From positions 1 to 64,000 of the forward strand of contig JAFQEJ010000050.1 of assembly GCA_017399105.1 (NCBI GenBank): 64,000 nucleotides of DNA, read 5' to 3'. Positions 7,460 to 16,220 of this stretch are shown here, in pieces; within the stretch, counting starts at the first letter, position 1, and each line of letters starts with the position of its first letter. Under the pieces are notes generated by a model, which searched no databases, was not told the DNA's origin, and saw only the letters and a list, made by a program, of their open reading frames with translations. Position numbers and translations under genes: made by a program. The stretch comes from Clostridia bacterium. GTDB lineage: Bacteria > Bacillota > Clostridia > Oscillospirales > CAG-272.

Positions 7460-8320
7460 ATGAAAACATGTGTCAGCTCCTATAGTTTCGGAGATTATAT
7501 CGGTGAGGACAAGCTGGGATATCTCGGTATTATTGATAAGGCTGCCGAGCTTGGCTTTGATGCCATCGAGTACACAGAGGGAGCATGGAGCTCCGATCTT
7601 TCTGTGGCAGAAAAAATCAGACAGAGAGCTGCCGATGCGGGCATTGCGGTTGCCGCTTACTGTGTAGGTGCCGATTTCATCAACGGCTGCGGCGGCGATA
7701 CAAAGGCTGAGGTCGAGCGTCTTAAAGCTCATGTGCATGCGGCAAAGGCACTGGGGGCTCCCATGATGCGTCATGATGTTGCCTGGGGCTTTCACGGACG
7801 CAAATATTCCATCGGCTATGACGATGCGCTGGCGATTGTTGTCGATGCAATTCGCGAGCTGACTGAATATGCGGCATCGGTTGGTGTCAAGACTATGACA
7901 GAGAACCACGGCTACTTCTCTCAGGATGCAAACCGCGTTGAGAAGCTGATCAACTCTGTGGCGCATCCCAACTTCGGTGCGCTTGTCGATCTCGGCAACT
8001 TCATGTGTGCAGACGAGAACCCCAACATTTCGGTGGGCATTATGGCTCCCTATGCATTCCATGTTCATGCGAAGGATTTCTTCTTCAAGAGCGGTGATGG
8101 CATCCATCCCGGCGAGGGCTGGTTTACCACAAGAGCGGGCAATTTCATCCGCGGTGCCATCATCGGTCAGGGCGAGGCAAGGGTTATGCAGAGTCTCGGC
8201 ATCCTCAAGCGTGCAGGCTATGACGGCTATGTTTCGGTTGAATTTGAGGGCATGGAGGACAAGCTCACCGGTATTCGCGTCGGTCACGACAATCTCTGCC
8301 GCTTCCTTGGTATGATCTGA
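7460..8320 (+). CDS. sugar phosphate isomerase/epimerase-type TIM-barrel protein
   Basis: 286 residues of the xylose-isomerase-like (AP-endonuclease 2) barrel. The order of conserved pieces fits: GFDAIEYTEG near residue 40, VGVKTMTENHGYF with a metal-type Glu, NFGALVDLGNFM, AYAFHVHAKDFFF with a His-x-His-x-Lys metal/phosphate edge, and YVSVEFEGMED at the last strand. Members isomerise or epimerise sugars; the substrate is unknown. A GGAGG site lies eight bases before ATG 7460. It is the first gene behind the ZTP riboswitch and shares the transcript with pur genes, with no obvious metabolic reason. Confidence 0.8.
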   Translation: MKTCVSSYSFGDYIGEDKLGYLGIIDKAAELGFDAIEYTEGAWSSDLSVAEKIRQRAADAGIAVAAYCVGADFINGCGGDTKAEVERLKAHVHAAKALGAPMMRHDVAWGFHGRKYSIGYDDALAIVVDAIRELTEYAASVGVKTMTENHGYFSQDANRVEKLINSVAHPNFGALVDLGNFMCADENPNISVGIMAPYAFHVHAKDFFFKSGDGIHPGEGWFTTRAGNFIRGAIIGQGEARVMQSLGILKRAGYDGYVSVEFEGMEDKLTGIRVGHDNLCRFLGMI

Positions 8321-8976
8321 TGAAGAAGGCAGGTGCAAACTCCCGCGGCATCTTCGGCAGCATCCTGATTCTCTTTGTCTGTGCGCTCCTTGTGGCGGGC
8401 GTGAACTATCTGTCGGGTATGAAGGAGGACTCCAACTTCTACGAGGATATTCAGACAGAGACCGAAAAGCAGACCCAGCGTATTGATTTTGAGGAGCCCG
8501 ATTATGAAGCCGATATTTTCAAGGATCCGGCTTACCTCGATCTCAACCGCTACATTGAATATTCCTCCCCCGACGGGGTCAGTGTGACGGTGGTGGACGG
8601 TGCTTACGGAAGATATCATGAGGCGCTCCACATCTTTGCCTCCTACTTTGATGCGCTCATGAACGGCGACACCGAGGCTCTGGCGGCACTCTACAGCGAG
8701 GAATGTCTTGCTGAACATCCCATCCCCGAGCAATTTACCATGCAGCGCGTCTACGACATCAATGTGTCGCTGAAAAGTGCGGTGATCAGCGAGGAAGAGG
8801 ATACATACGGCGACAAAATCTATGTGTTCCGTGTCACATATAAGATAATGAAAAATGACGGCACCTTCCGTGCGGATATGGGAAGCGGAGAAGCACTCCC
8901 GCAGCTCTTTGAGGTGACCGTGCGCGGCGACTCCACACTGATTACAGACATCGGCAGCGCGAAGGGAATATCGTAA
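8320..8976 (+). CDS. hypothetical membrane-anchored extracytoplasmic protein
   Basis: 218 residues. One N-terminal membrane segment (about residues 12-32) and a polar, acidic extracytoplasmic part. The middle (HIFASYFDALMNGDTEALAALYSEE) has the look of an NTF2/SnoaL-like cone fold, in which a helix pair with an acidic turn is common, but no catalytic residues stand out. Its ATG overlaps the stop of the upstream TIM-barrel gene (TGATG), so the two are translationally coupled. The next gene is an NfeD-like membrane protein, suggesting a shared membrane function. No established name. Confidence 0.7.
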   Translation: MKKAGANSRGIFGSILILFVCALLVAGVNYLSGMKEDSNFYEDIQTETEKQTQRIDFEEPDYEADIFKDPAYLDLNRYIEYSSPDGVSVTVVDGAYGRYHEALHIFASYFDALMNGDTEALAALYSEECLAEHPIPEQFTMQRVYDINVSLKSAVISEEEDTYGDKIYVFRVTYKIMKNDGTFRADMGSGEALPQLFEVTVRGDSTLITDIGSAKGIS

Positions 8977-9006
8977 CATAACGCATTGCGCGAAAGGAAA
9001 AAACTC

Positions 9007-9426
9007 TTGCTTGCAGTCGATGCCATGCCCCTTGTGTGGGCGCTGATTATCATTCTCTCGGTGATTCACGAGGCGCTGACCTCGGCGCTGGTTGCCATTT
9101 GGTTTGTGCCGTCTGCGCTGATCTCGCTGGTGCTTGCCATATGCGGCATCGATGTGTGGATTGGCTGTGCGGTATTTGCGTCGGCGTCGGCACTGATGCT
9201 CATTCTGTCGCGGACGGTCTTCAGGAAAAATCTGAATATGACCGTTTTTCCTCTCGGCTGCGAAGGAATTGTGATTCGCGAGATCGGTGATGCATCGGTC
9301 GGAATCGTTCTGGCGGCAGGAAGAGAATGGCAGGCGTCAGCAAAAGGGAAGGGGGCAATCCCCTGCGGCAGCATTGTGAAAATCAAGGGCATCATCGGAC
9401 AGACACTCATCTGCAAGGTCAAATAA
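9007..9426 (+). CDS. NfeD-like membrane protein
   Basis: About 140 residues. Two or three hydrophobic segments in the first 75 residues are followed by a beta-rich C-terminal domain (GCEGIVIREIG..., IVKIKGIIGQTLICKV), the OB fold of short NfeD proteins. NfeD proteins partner with SPFH/stomatin-family membrane scaffolds; none is encoded here. The start is not certain: TTG 8986, TTG 9007 (GAAAGGA nine bases upstream, preferred) and ATG 9025 are in frame, and all keep the membrane segments. It lies in the purine operon behind the membrane-anchored protein, 34 bases ahead of the purE start. Confidence 0.65.
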   Translation: MLAVDAMPLVWALIIILSVIHEALTSALVAIWFVPSALISLVLAICGIDVWIGCAVFASASALMLILSRTVFRKNLNMTVFPLGCEGIVIREIGDASVGIVLAAGREWQASAKGKGAIPCGSIVKIKGIIGQTLICKVK

Positions 9427-9459
9427 ACATCATAAACCATCAATATAAAGGAGACGACT

Positions 9460-9957
9460 ATGTTAAAAGCAGCGGTCATTATGGGCAGCGACAGCGATTT
9501 TCCCACTGTCAAGGCCTGCATCACATCTTTGAAGAAATTCGGCATTCCCTATGAGGTGCGCGTGATTTCAGCTCACAGAACTCCCTATGAGGCTGAGAAG
9601 TTTGCTTCTTCTGCCATTGACGAGGGCTTTGGCGTTATCATCGCGGCGGCAGGCAAGGCTGCACATTTAGGCGGTGTGCTGGCGGCATTTACCACACTGC
9701 CTGTCATCGGTATTCCGATCAAGTCCTCCACCATGGACGGTCTCGATTCGCTTCTTTCGATGGTGCAGATGCCAAGCGGCATTCCGGTAGCAACCGTTGC
9801 CATCGACGGCGCGGCAAATGCGGGTATTCTCGCAGCTCAGATTATTGCACTCGGTGAGCCCGAGGTTGCGGCAAAGCTGGTCGCCTACAAGAAGGAAATG
9901 GCTGAGGGCGTTGCGGCAAAGGATGCAAAAATCCGCGAAGAAGCCGCGGCACTCTAA
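9460..9957 (+). CDS. purE: N5-carboxyaminoimidazole ribonucleotide mutase
   Basis: 165 residues, normal for class I PurE. MGSDSDFP carries the nucleotide-binding serine/aspartate pair, SAHRTP the catalytic histidine, and AAAGKAAHLGGVLAAFTTLPVIGIP the conserved core. It moves the carboxyl of N5-CAIR to carbon 4 in de novo purine synthesis; it needs a PurK, not seen in this window, unless it acts directly with CO2. AAGGAG precedes the ATG. It is followed 14 bases later by purN. Confidence 0.95.
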   Translation: MLKAAVIMGSDSDFPTVKACITSLKKFGIPYEVRVISAHRTPYEAEKFASSAIDEGFGVIIAAAGKAAHLGGVLAAFTTLPVIGIPIKSSTMDGLDSLLSMVQMPSGIPVATVAIDGAANAGILAAQIIALGEPEVAAKLVAYKKEMAEGVAAKDAKIREEAAAL

Positions 9958-9971
9958 GGGGGCTTTGAAAG

Positions 9972-10595
9972 GTGAAGAAGGTAGCAGTTCTTGTTTCGGG
10001 CGGCGGAACCAATCTGCAGGCACTCATCGACGCGCAGAAGTCGGGCATTCTGAAGAGCGGCGAGATCACCCTCGTTCTCTCCAGCAAGAGTGATGCCTAT
10101 GCCCTCGAGCGTGCTGAAAACAACGGCATCAAAACCTGTGTCATCGAGCGCAGTGAGCATCCCGACAGAGAGGAATTCTCCCGTCTCATTGCCGAGGCGC
10201 TGGCGAAGGAGGACATTGATTATATTGTTTTTGCCGGCTTTATGTACATCCTCAGCGGTGAATTTCTCGAGATCTACCGCAACCGCATGCTCAATGTGCA
10301 TCCTGCGCTGATCCCCAGCTTCTGCGGGGAGGGCTTTTACGGGCTGCGCGTTCATAAGGCTGTCCTTGAGCGGGGCGTGAAGCTGACAGGTGCGACGGTG
10401 CATTTTGTCAATGAGGTCTGCGACGGCGGTCCCATCATCATGCAGAAGGCGGTGGCGATCGAAGAGGGAGATACTCCCGAAATCCTCCAGAAGCGTGTCA
10501 TGGAGCAGGCTGAGTGGCAGATTCTTCCTGAGGCGCTGGAGCTTGTTTGCGCGGGACGTGTTACCTGCGACGGCAATGTAACCCATATCAATTAA
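9972..10595 (+). CDS. purN: phosphoribosylglycinamide formyltransferase (folate-dependent)
   Basis: 207 residues. VSGGGTNLQAL is the phosphate-binding loop, NVHPALIPSF holds the catalytic Asn and His, and GATVHFVNEVCDGGPII holds the folate-site Asp. It transfers the formyl group of 10-formyl-THF to GAR, so a folate shortage stalls it; this is the condition the upstream ZTP riboswitch reports. The start is GTG 9972, with a strong AAGGGGG nine bases upstream overlapping the end of purE. Confidence 0.95.
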   Translation: MKKVAVLVSGGGTNLQALIDAQKSGILKSGEITLVLSSKSDAYALERAENNGIKTCVIERSEHPDREEFSRLIAEALAKEDIDYIVFAGFMYILSGEFLEIYRNRMLNVHPALIPSFCGEGFYGLRVHKAVLERGVKLTGATVHFVNEVCDGGPIIMQKAVAIEEGDTPEILQKRVMEQAEWQILPEALELVCAGRVTCDGNVTHIN

Positions 10596-10624
10596 ATGAA
10601 CTTACATAAAGGAGAAAATGAAAA

Positions 10625-12175
10625 ATGAAAAAGAGAGCACTGATCAGTCTTTCGGATAAGACCGGTATCCTCGATTTTGCAAAGGGACTTGAGGAGCTTG
10701 GTTATGAGATTCTCTCCACAGGCGGAACGGCAAAGCTGCTTCGCGACAACGGCGTGGCTGTCACCAATGTTTCGGATGTAACCGGCTTCCCCGAATGCCT
10801 TGACGGAAGAGTCAAGACCCTGCATCCCATGATTCACGCCGGCATTCTCGCCATCCGTGACAATGAGGAGCACATGAAGCAGATCGAAGAGCTGGGCGTT
10901 ACTCCCATCGATATCGTTGCCATCAATCTCTATCCTTTTAAGGCGACTGTCCTGAAGGAAGGCGTAGAGCGCGAAGAGGTTATCGAGAATATCGACATCG
11001 GCGGCCCCACCATGATCCGCGCGGCGGCAAAGAACTGGCAGGATGTTGCTGTTATTGTTGATCCCGCAGATTATGAAGAGGTTCTTACAGCCCTCAGGGA
11101 GAATGGCGAGGTTTCCCGCGAGAAGAAGCTGGAACTGGCTTACAAGGTATTCAACCACACAGCGGCTTATGATTCGATGATCTCGGCTTATCTCAGAAAA
11201 GAGACCGGCTCGGATATCTTCCCGAACGAATTCACCATGACCTATGAAAAGGTTCAGTCGATGCGCTACGGCGAGAATCCCCACCAGAAGGCAGCCTTCT
11301 ACAAGGAGATCGGCAAGAACTACAACGGCACCCTTGCGGCAGCAGAACAGCTTCACGGCAAGGAGCTCTCCTACAACAACATCAACGATACCAACGGCGC
11401 GCTCGACTGCCTGAAAGAATTCGGCGATACTCCCTGCGTTGTCGGTGTCAAGCATGCCAACCCCTGCGGCGTTTCGATCGCTGATAATCTCTATGATGCA
11501 TATATGGGTGCATACAACGCTGACCCTGTATCGATCTTCGGCGGCATTATTGCTACCAATCAGAAGGTAGATGCCAAGACTGCGGCTGAGATGGCGAAGA
11601 TCTTCCTTGAGATCATCATCGCTCCCGATTTCGATGCCGACGCGCTTGAGATTCTCACCCAGAAGAAGAATCTCCGTCTCCTCCGTCTCCCCGATATCGC
11701 AATGCCCAACAGAAGCGATATGCTCGACATGAAGAAGGTTGCCGGCGGTCTGCTGGTTCAGGAGCTCAATGTGGAGATGTTCGACGAGGCTGACGTGAAG
11801 GTTGTTACCGAGCGTGCTCCCACCGAAAAAGAAATGGAAGACATGCGCTTCGCCATGAAGGTGGTCAAGCACACCAAGAGCAATGGCATCGTTCTCGCAA
11901 AGGACAATGCGACCACCGGCGTAGGCCCCGGTCAGACCAACCGCATCACAGCACTCCAGCTTGCCATCAACTATGCAGGAGACAAGGCGGCAGGCTCGAT
12001 TATGGCATCCGATGCCTTCTTCCCCTTCGATGACTGTGTGGAAGCTGCTGCAAAGGCAGGCATCACCGCCATCATTCAGCCGGGCGGATCGATCCGTGAT
12101 GAGGATTCCATCAAGGCATGCAACAAGTATGGCATCGCCATGATCTTCACCGGAAAGCGTCACTTTAAGCATTAA
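10625..12175 (+). CDS. purH: bifunctional AICAR transformylase / IMP cyclohydrolase
   Basis: 516 residues, full length. N-terminal MGS-like cyclohydrolase domain ([35 protein letters not shown]). C-terminal transformylase domain with [23 protein letters not shown] (the Lys-His pair) and [14 protein letters not shown]. It performs the last two steps to IMP and consumes ZMP (AICAR), the riboswitch ligand. AAAGGAG precedes ATG 10625; an earlier ATG at 10618 is out of frame. Last gene of the operon, followed by a strong terminator. Confidence 0.96.
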   Translation: MKKRALISLSDKTGILDFAKGLEELGYEILSTGGTAKLLRDNGVAVTNVSDVTGFPECLDGRVKTLHPMIHAGILAIRDNEEHMKQIEELGVTPIDIVAINLYPFKATVLKEGVEREEVIENIDIGGPTMIRAAAKNWQDVAVIVDPADYEEVLTALRENGEVSREKKLELAYKVFNHTAAYDSMISAYLRKETGSDIFPNEFTMTYEKVQSMRYGENPHQKAAFYKEIGKNYNGTLAAAEQLHGKELSYNNINDTNGALDCLKEFGDTPCVVGVKHANPCGVSIADNLYDAYMGAYNADPVSIFGGIIATNQKVDAKTAAEMAKIFLEIIIAPDFDADALEILTQKKNLRLLRLPDIAMPNRSDMLDMKKVAGGLLVQELNVEMFDEADVKVVTERAPTEKEMEDMRFAMKVVKHTKSNGIVLAKDNATTGVGPGQTNRITALQLAINYAGDKAAGSIMASDAFFPFDDCVEAAAKAGITAIIQPGGSIRDEDSIKACNKYGIAMIFTGKRHFKH

Positions 12176-12190
12176 AATAAGTTCTCTCAT

Positions 12191-12225
12191 GAGAGATTTC
12201 GGTTCATTCCGGAATCTCTCTTTTT
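12191..12225 (+). terminator. terminator after purH
   Basis: Stem GAGAGATT (12191-12198) with AATCTCTC (12213-12220), extended by TCGG/CCGG-like pairs inside, followed by a run of T at 12220-12225. Confidence 0.8.
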
Positions 12226-12264
12226 GTTATGATGGAATTATACACAAAAAAATAAAATATAACC

Positions 12265-12293
12265 TTACCAAAATAGGTAAAATGTGATATAAT
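12265..12293 (+). promoter_or_regulatory. sigma-A promoter for the pectate-lyase-like protein
   Basis: TTACCA (12265-12270), 17 bases, TATAAT (12288-12293), 33 bases ahead of ATG 12326. Confidence 0.65.
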
Positions 12294-12325
12294 AAATAAA
12301 AATATTTAGAAGGGAACTTTATGCG

Positions 12326-15300
12326 ATGAAAAAGAAAACCAATGCTGTTATATCGCTGCTGCTTACGGTTGCTGCCGTGCTGAGTATGCTTTCACTGCCT
12401 GCTGCAGCATCAGAAACAACGAGAAATTACAAGCTGCAGGGAAGGCTTGCAGACGGCAGTTATGTGGTCAGCGCTTATAATGTAAAGGATTTTGGTGCGG
12501 TGGGCGACGGTAAAACCGATGATACAAATGCCATTGAAGCTGCTATAGAGGCAATGCTCTTTGGTTCCAAGGGAGGGATTATCTATTTCCCTGCTGGGAA
12601 TTACCGTATTACAAGACCGGGCTTTAAAATTACAAATGGAATGACCATCCTCGGTGAGACCGATGTGCTGACCGGCAATGCGGACAAGGGCGAGGGAAGT
12701 GTGATACTCTGCGATTTTGACGCTTCTTATACCGAGTCGGTCTTTATGCTTTCCGGCGGCAGTACCGTTTCGGGAATGAGCTTCTATTATCCGAAGCAGA
12801 ATATCGAGAGTCCGATCGCCTATCCCGCTGCAATCGCTCCTGTTGGCGGTGCTGCCTTTATCACACTTCGTGATATTATGCTCTATAATTCGTACTATGG
12901 CATTGATGCGTCGGGCGGCGCTCAGCATGTGGCAAATATTGCGGGTACAATTCTGCACACAGGCATCAATATCGGTGCCAATGCCGAGGTATCCGAGTTC
13001 ATGAATATCGATTTTAATGCTTCCTATTGGAATGCATATGACGGTACCGATAAAACAAAGATCAGTGCATATACCAAGCAGAATGCCACCGGTCTTAATG
13101 TCGGTTATGTGGATGAAATGTTGGCTTTCAATGTCAACTGTCCCGCAGATGAATTTGACCGCGGTATATACTTTTATGTGGAGCAGAAAATGCGCGACAT
13201 GGGCAATTCGGGTGTTGCTTACGGTAATTTTTATAAGCTTGGAGATACTGAGGTCGTCTACGAGGACGATTATGAATCCTATTATCCCAAGGGGTGGCCG
13301 CGGGTGAATATCCTCGACGATGTTCCCGGAAGCGATTTGTATGACTTCAGTGAGCCGGATAACCGTTATTCCACCAAGGCCGATTTATTCAATGTTTGTA
13401 CATACGGCGCCAAGGGTGACGGCACAACCGATGATACACTTGCCTTCCGCGATGCGCTGGAGGCTGCCCGTGTGAACGGAGGCGGCATTGTTTTTGTTCC
13501 CGCCGGAAGGTATCTGATCTCGGGCAGATTGGAGATTCCGCAGAATACGGAGCTTCTCGGTGAATATGTAGGCTATCGCCATTATTCACCCAGTGAGATC
13601 TATGTCAACTACAGCGGTTCGGGCGAAGAGGATTACCTGATCGGTCTTGATGACGGCAGCGGTGTGCAGGGAATTCGGTTCTATCTTCCTTTCCACAATC
13701 CACAGAGCTATAAGCTTCCCGAAGGCAAAGATTATGGATATAAAAACAGAAAAACTTACGATGTATACAACGATCAGTTCCCAATCGAGCATATGAATAT
13801 TCCCTCCTTCCCCTATCTGATTCGCGGCAGGGGAGAGAGCATCTGGATTGAGAACGTGGGCATTATCAATGGCTGGAACGGTGTAGACTTAGCTTCCGAG
13901 AAATGCAATAACTTTACGATCCGAAGCCTCTGGGGCACCTGCATGAATCAGGGACTCAAAATCGGCGGAGGTAGTGACGGCGGTCAGATTTCCTGCGCAT
14001 GGTTCACCTACGGTACCTGGTGGGAGACTATCAGCCGCTCGATTGACCTTTCCCGGTATGCATATTATGGCGTGAAAGCCATATCCTTCGGTGACTGCAG
14101 CAACATCCGTGCACTCTCGGCAGGCTGCTTCGGTCTCAGCCGTGGTCTTGAATTTATTCCGTCACAAAGTGGAGCACCTTCGAATATCAGTGTACTGCGC
14201 GCCGTTGTCGATATGCCTTTCGGTTCAGTTGGTATTCATTTGTCGGGGGGAGATAATATCAGTATTCTCGGTGCAGCAACCGGCCTGAACTCGCTTCCCA
14301 ATATCAATAAGACTGCATATCAGATTTATACCGCATCGGATATGAATGGAAAGGTGAGAATATATGGACAGAATCTGTGGTCCAGTGCAAAAAACAGCCT
14401 GCAGAATGATACAATTCTTTATACAGAAGATTCGGAATCTGCTGATGTGATTGATCATCAATTCAATTTCGGCAGCTATCTGACCTCTTTTAGCGGATCG
14501 CCTGAGCCCGAATATGATCCTCCCGAGCATCCCGAGGGAATCGAACTGAATGAAAGCGTATATTTTGACTATACCAAGGGCAAAGAATACAGCTATGATG
14601 AAGAGAATGGCATCATTACTGCAAAGCCCGGTGCGGCGCTTGCATCTTTCTTAAAATCGGCAAATGCCGAGACGGGGGCGGCGGAAATCGAATATTCTCA
14701 CGACTATATCAAGTACAGTTACCGCTTCCTGAAGCAGTATGAAGAGGTTGGCGGCGGCTCTGACTGGCTGACCTATTTCACATTCCGTTCAACATCCGGT
14801 TATCTTCCCATGTGGGCGACCGATTATGCGGCTTATGTTGTAGTGTCGCGCAGCCGTATGGAGCTGGCTGTCTACTATGACGGGGAGAAGGTTGTTTCCG
14901 AATCGATCTATCTCGATCCGATTGTCGAAGAAAAGGACGGAACATTCGAGCTTGTCGATACCGAGTGGCATACGGTTGAAATTCTGATCAATGACGAAGA
15001 GAGAAGCATTACCGTCATCAAGGATCGTGGTACCGAGCTCGAGGATGAGATGACTGTTTCCACCGAGATTGATGGCAAGAATATACTCTGTTCTGAGGGT
15101 GGGTATTCCCACTGCTTCTACCGTGCTGACATGGAGATTGGGGATATGACCTTTAGCAGTACCATTCCCGTGATCGAAAAGAATCCTGTTCCCGAAACAA
15201 CAGCTCCCGAAACAGCAGCTTCCGAAAATCAGGAGGCTGACACAGCAGAGCAGGCAGGGGAGTCTGTAACCGAGGCTCTTCCGGTGGCTAAAGAAGGGGG

Positions 15301-15394
15301 ATCGGCACTTCCTGCGGTGATCATCGCTGCTGTTGTAATTGCCGCGGCTGCGGTTGTATTCGCTGTATTGAAAGGAAAGAAAAAAGCATCATGA
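12326..15394 (+). CDS. large surface protein with two pectate-lyase-like beta-helix units
   Basis: 1022 residues. A signal peptide (about residues 1-29) is followed by two beta-helix units that each start with the same signature: VKDFGAVGDGKTDDTNAIEAA with YFPAGNYRI near residue 50-95, and VCTYGAKGDGTTDDTLAF with VFVPAGRYLI near 355-400. This is the pectate-lyase superfamily 3 / GH55-type start. A beta-sandwich-like region follows (about 720-960), then a Thr/Pro/Glu-rich linker and a C-terminal membrane segment with a lysine tail, so the protein is anchored at the cell surface. A polysaccharide lyase or exo-glucanase activity is likely but the substrate is unknown. ATG 12326 has AGGGAAC upstream. 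Confidence 0.75.
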   Translation: MKKKTNAVISLLLTVAAVLSMLSLPAAASETTRNYKLQGRLADGSYVVSAYNVKDFGAVGDGKTDDTNAIEAAIEAMLFGSKGGIIYFPAGNYRITRPGFKITNGMTILGETDVLTGNADKGEGSVILCDFDASYTESVFMLSGGSTVSGMSFYYPKQNIESPIAYPAAIAPVGGAAFITLRDIMLYNSYYGIDASGGAQHVANIAGTILHTGINIGANAEVSEFMNIDFNASYWNAYDGTDKTKISAYTKQNATGLNVGYVDEMLAFNVNCPADEFDRGIYFYVEQKMRDMGNSGVAYGNFYKLGDTEVVYEDDYESYYPKGWPRVNILDDVPGSDLYDFSEPDNRYSTKADLFNVCTYGAKGDGTTDDTLAFRDALEAARVNGGGIVFVPAGRYLISGRLEIPQNTELLGEYVGYRHYSPSEIYVNYSGSGEEDYLIGLDDGSGVQGIRFYLPFHNPQSYKLPEGKDYGYKNRKTYDVYNDQFPIEHMNIPSFPYLIRGRGESIWIENVGIINGWNGVDLASEKCNNFTIRSLWGTCMNQGLKIGGGSDGGQISCAWFTYGTWWETISRSIDLSRYAYYGVKAISFGDCSNIRALSAGCFGLSRGLEFIPSQSGAPSNISVLRAVVDMPFGSVGIHLSGGDNISILGAATGLNSLPNINKTAYQIYTASDMNGKVRIYGQNLWSSAKNSLQNDTILYTEDSESADVIDHQFNFGSYLTSFSGSPEPEYDPPEHPEGIELNESVYFDYTKGKEYSYDEENGIITAKPGAALASFLKSANAETGAAEIEYSHDYIKYSYRFLKQYEEVGGGSDWLTYFTFRSTSGYLPMWATDYAAYVVVSRSRMELAVYYDGEKVVSESIYLDPIVEEKDGTFELVDTEWHTVEILINDEERSITVIKDRGTELEDEMTVSTEIDGKNILCSEGGYSHCFYRADMEIGDMTFSSTIPVIEKNPVPETTAPETAASENQEADTAEQAGESVTEALPVAKEGGSALPAVIIAAVVIAAAAVVFAVLKGKKKAS

Positions 15395-16158
15395 CCAACC
15401 GAGACATTCTGCAGACTGCGGTGAGGCAATCTGCCATTGACTGCTCCTGTAAGCCGGAGGATTTTCTTGACGGCGAAAACCATATTGTGATATCCGAAAG
15501 CAGCGATTCTGCGCGGCGTTATCTTACGCTGCCTCATTTTTGCAATCTTGTATCCTATGGAAGCGGTATTGTTGCCTGCTGTGACGAGCGGTTTGCGGAG
15601 GCTGCTGCTTCATATCTGGCGAAATATCCGGCGGAGCACTGCTTTGAAACGCCCAATCTTCATGTGCTTTCTGCATTGCTTGAGCCTTATGGGATGAAAG
15701 CATGCTTTATGGCGGAATACTTCCTTCCCGATGTGAATGTGCTGAAGCCGCTTGACTGCGGGTATGAGCTGCGTATGATGACACAGCCCGATTTTGCCGA
15801 GCTTTACAGACCGGAATGGAGCAATGCACTCTGTGAAAAGCGAAAGCATCTTGATGTGCTCGGTATCGGCGCCTATGATCAGGGGGCACTTGTGGGATTT
15901 GCCGCCTGTTCTGCAGATTGCGATGACATGTGGCAGATTGGCATTGATGTGCTCCCCGCTTATCGCAGGAGGGGGATTGCGGCTTGTCTCACATCGCGTC
16001 TGGCTCTGGCAATTCTCGAGCGGGGAAAGGTGCCCTTCTACTGCGCTGCATGGTCGAATATCGCTTCGGTTCGCAATGCGATCAAAGCAGGCTTACGTCC
16101 CGCATGGGCAGAGCTGACCGCAAAGCCGGCTGCATTCGTGGATGAAATGAATGCATAG
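15391..16158 (+). CDS. GNAT-family N-acetyltransferase
   Basis: 255 residues. The acetyl-CoA binding motif A is visible as IGIDVLPAYRRRGIAACL near residue 195, followed by AWSNIASVRNAIKAGLRPAWAEL, the usual motif B. The N-terminal half is a degenerate second GNAT-like part, as in the two-domain group. The substrate is unknown. Its ATG overlaps the stop of the upstream surface-protein gene (ATGA), so the two genes are translationally coupled even though one product is secreted and the other cytoplasmic. Confidence 0.8.
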   Translation: MTNRDILQTAVRQSAIDCSCKPEDFLDGENHIVISESSDSARRYLTLPHFCNLVSYGSGIVACCDERFAEAAASYLAKYPAEHCFETPNLHVLSALLEPYGMKACFMAEYFLPDVNVLKPLDCGYELRMMTQPDFAELYRPEWSNALCEKRKHLDVLGIGAYDQGALVGFAACSADCDDMWQIGIDVLPAYRRRGIAACLTSRLALAILERGKVPFYCAAWSNIASVRNAIKAGLRPAWAELTAKPAAFVDEMNA

Positions 16159-16161
16159 CTC

Positions 16162-16190
16162 TTGCCAAGCGCTCCTGTTTGTGGTAAAAT
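16162..16190 (+). promoter_or_regulatory. sigma-A promoter for ribulokinase
   Basis: TTGCCA (16162-16167), 17 bases, TAAAAT (16185-16190), 31 bases upstream of ATG 16221. Confidence 0.65.
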
Positions 16191-16220
16191 GAAAAAAAAC
16201 GACCCGAGAGGCTAAGAATC

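Noticed and set aside
10592..12190. A 532-codon minus-strand reading frame
   Set aside because: It is antisense to the whole of purH, whose motifs are unmistakable. The product has no recognisable domain.
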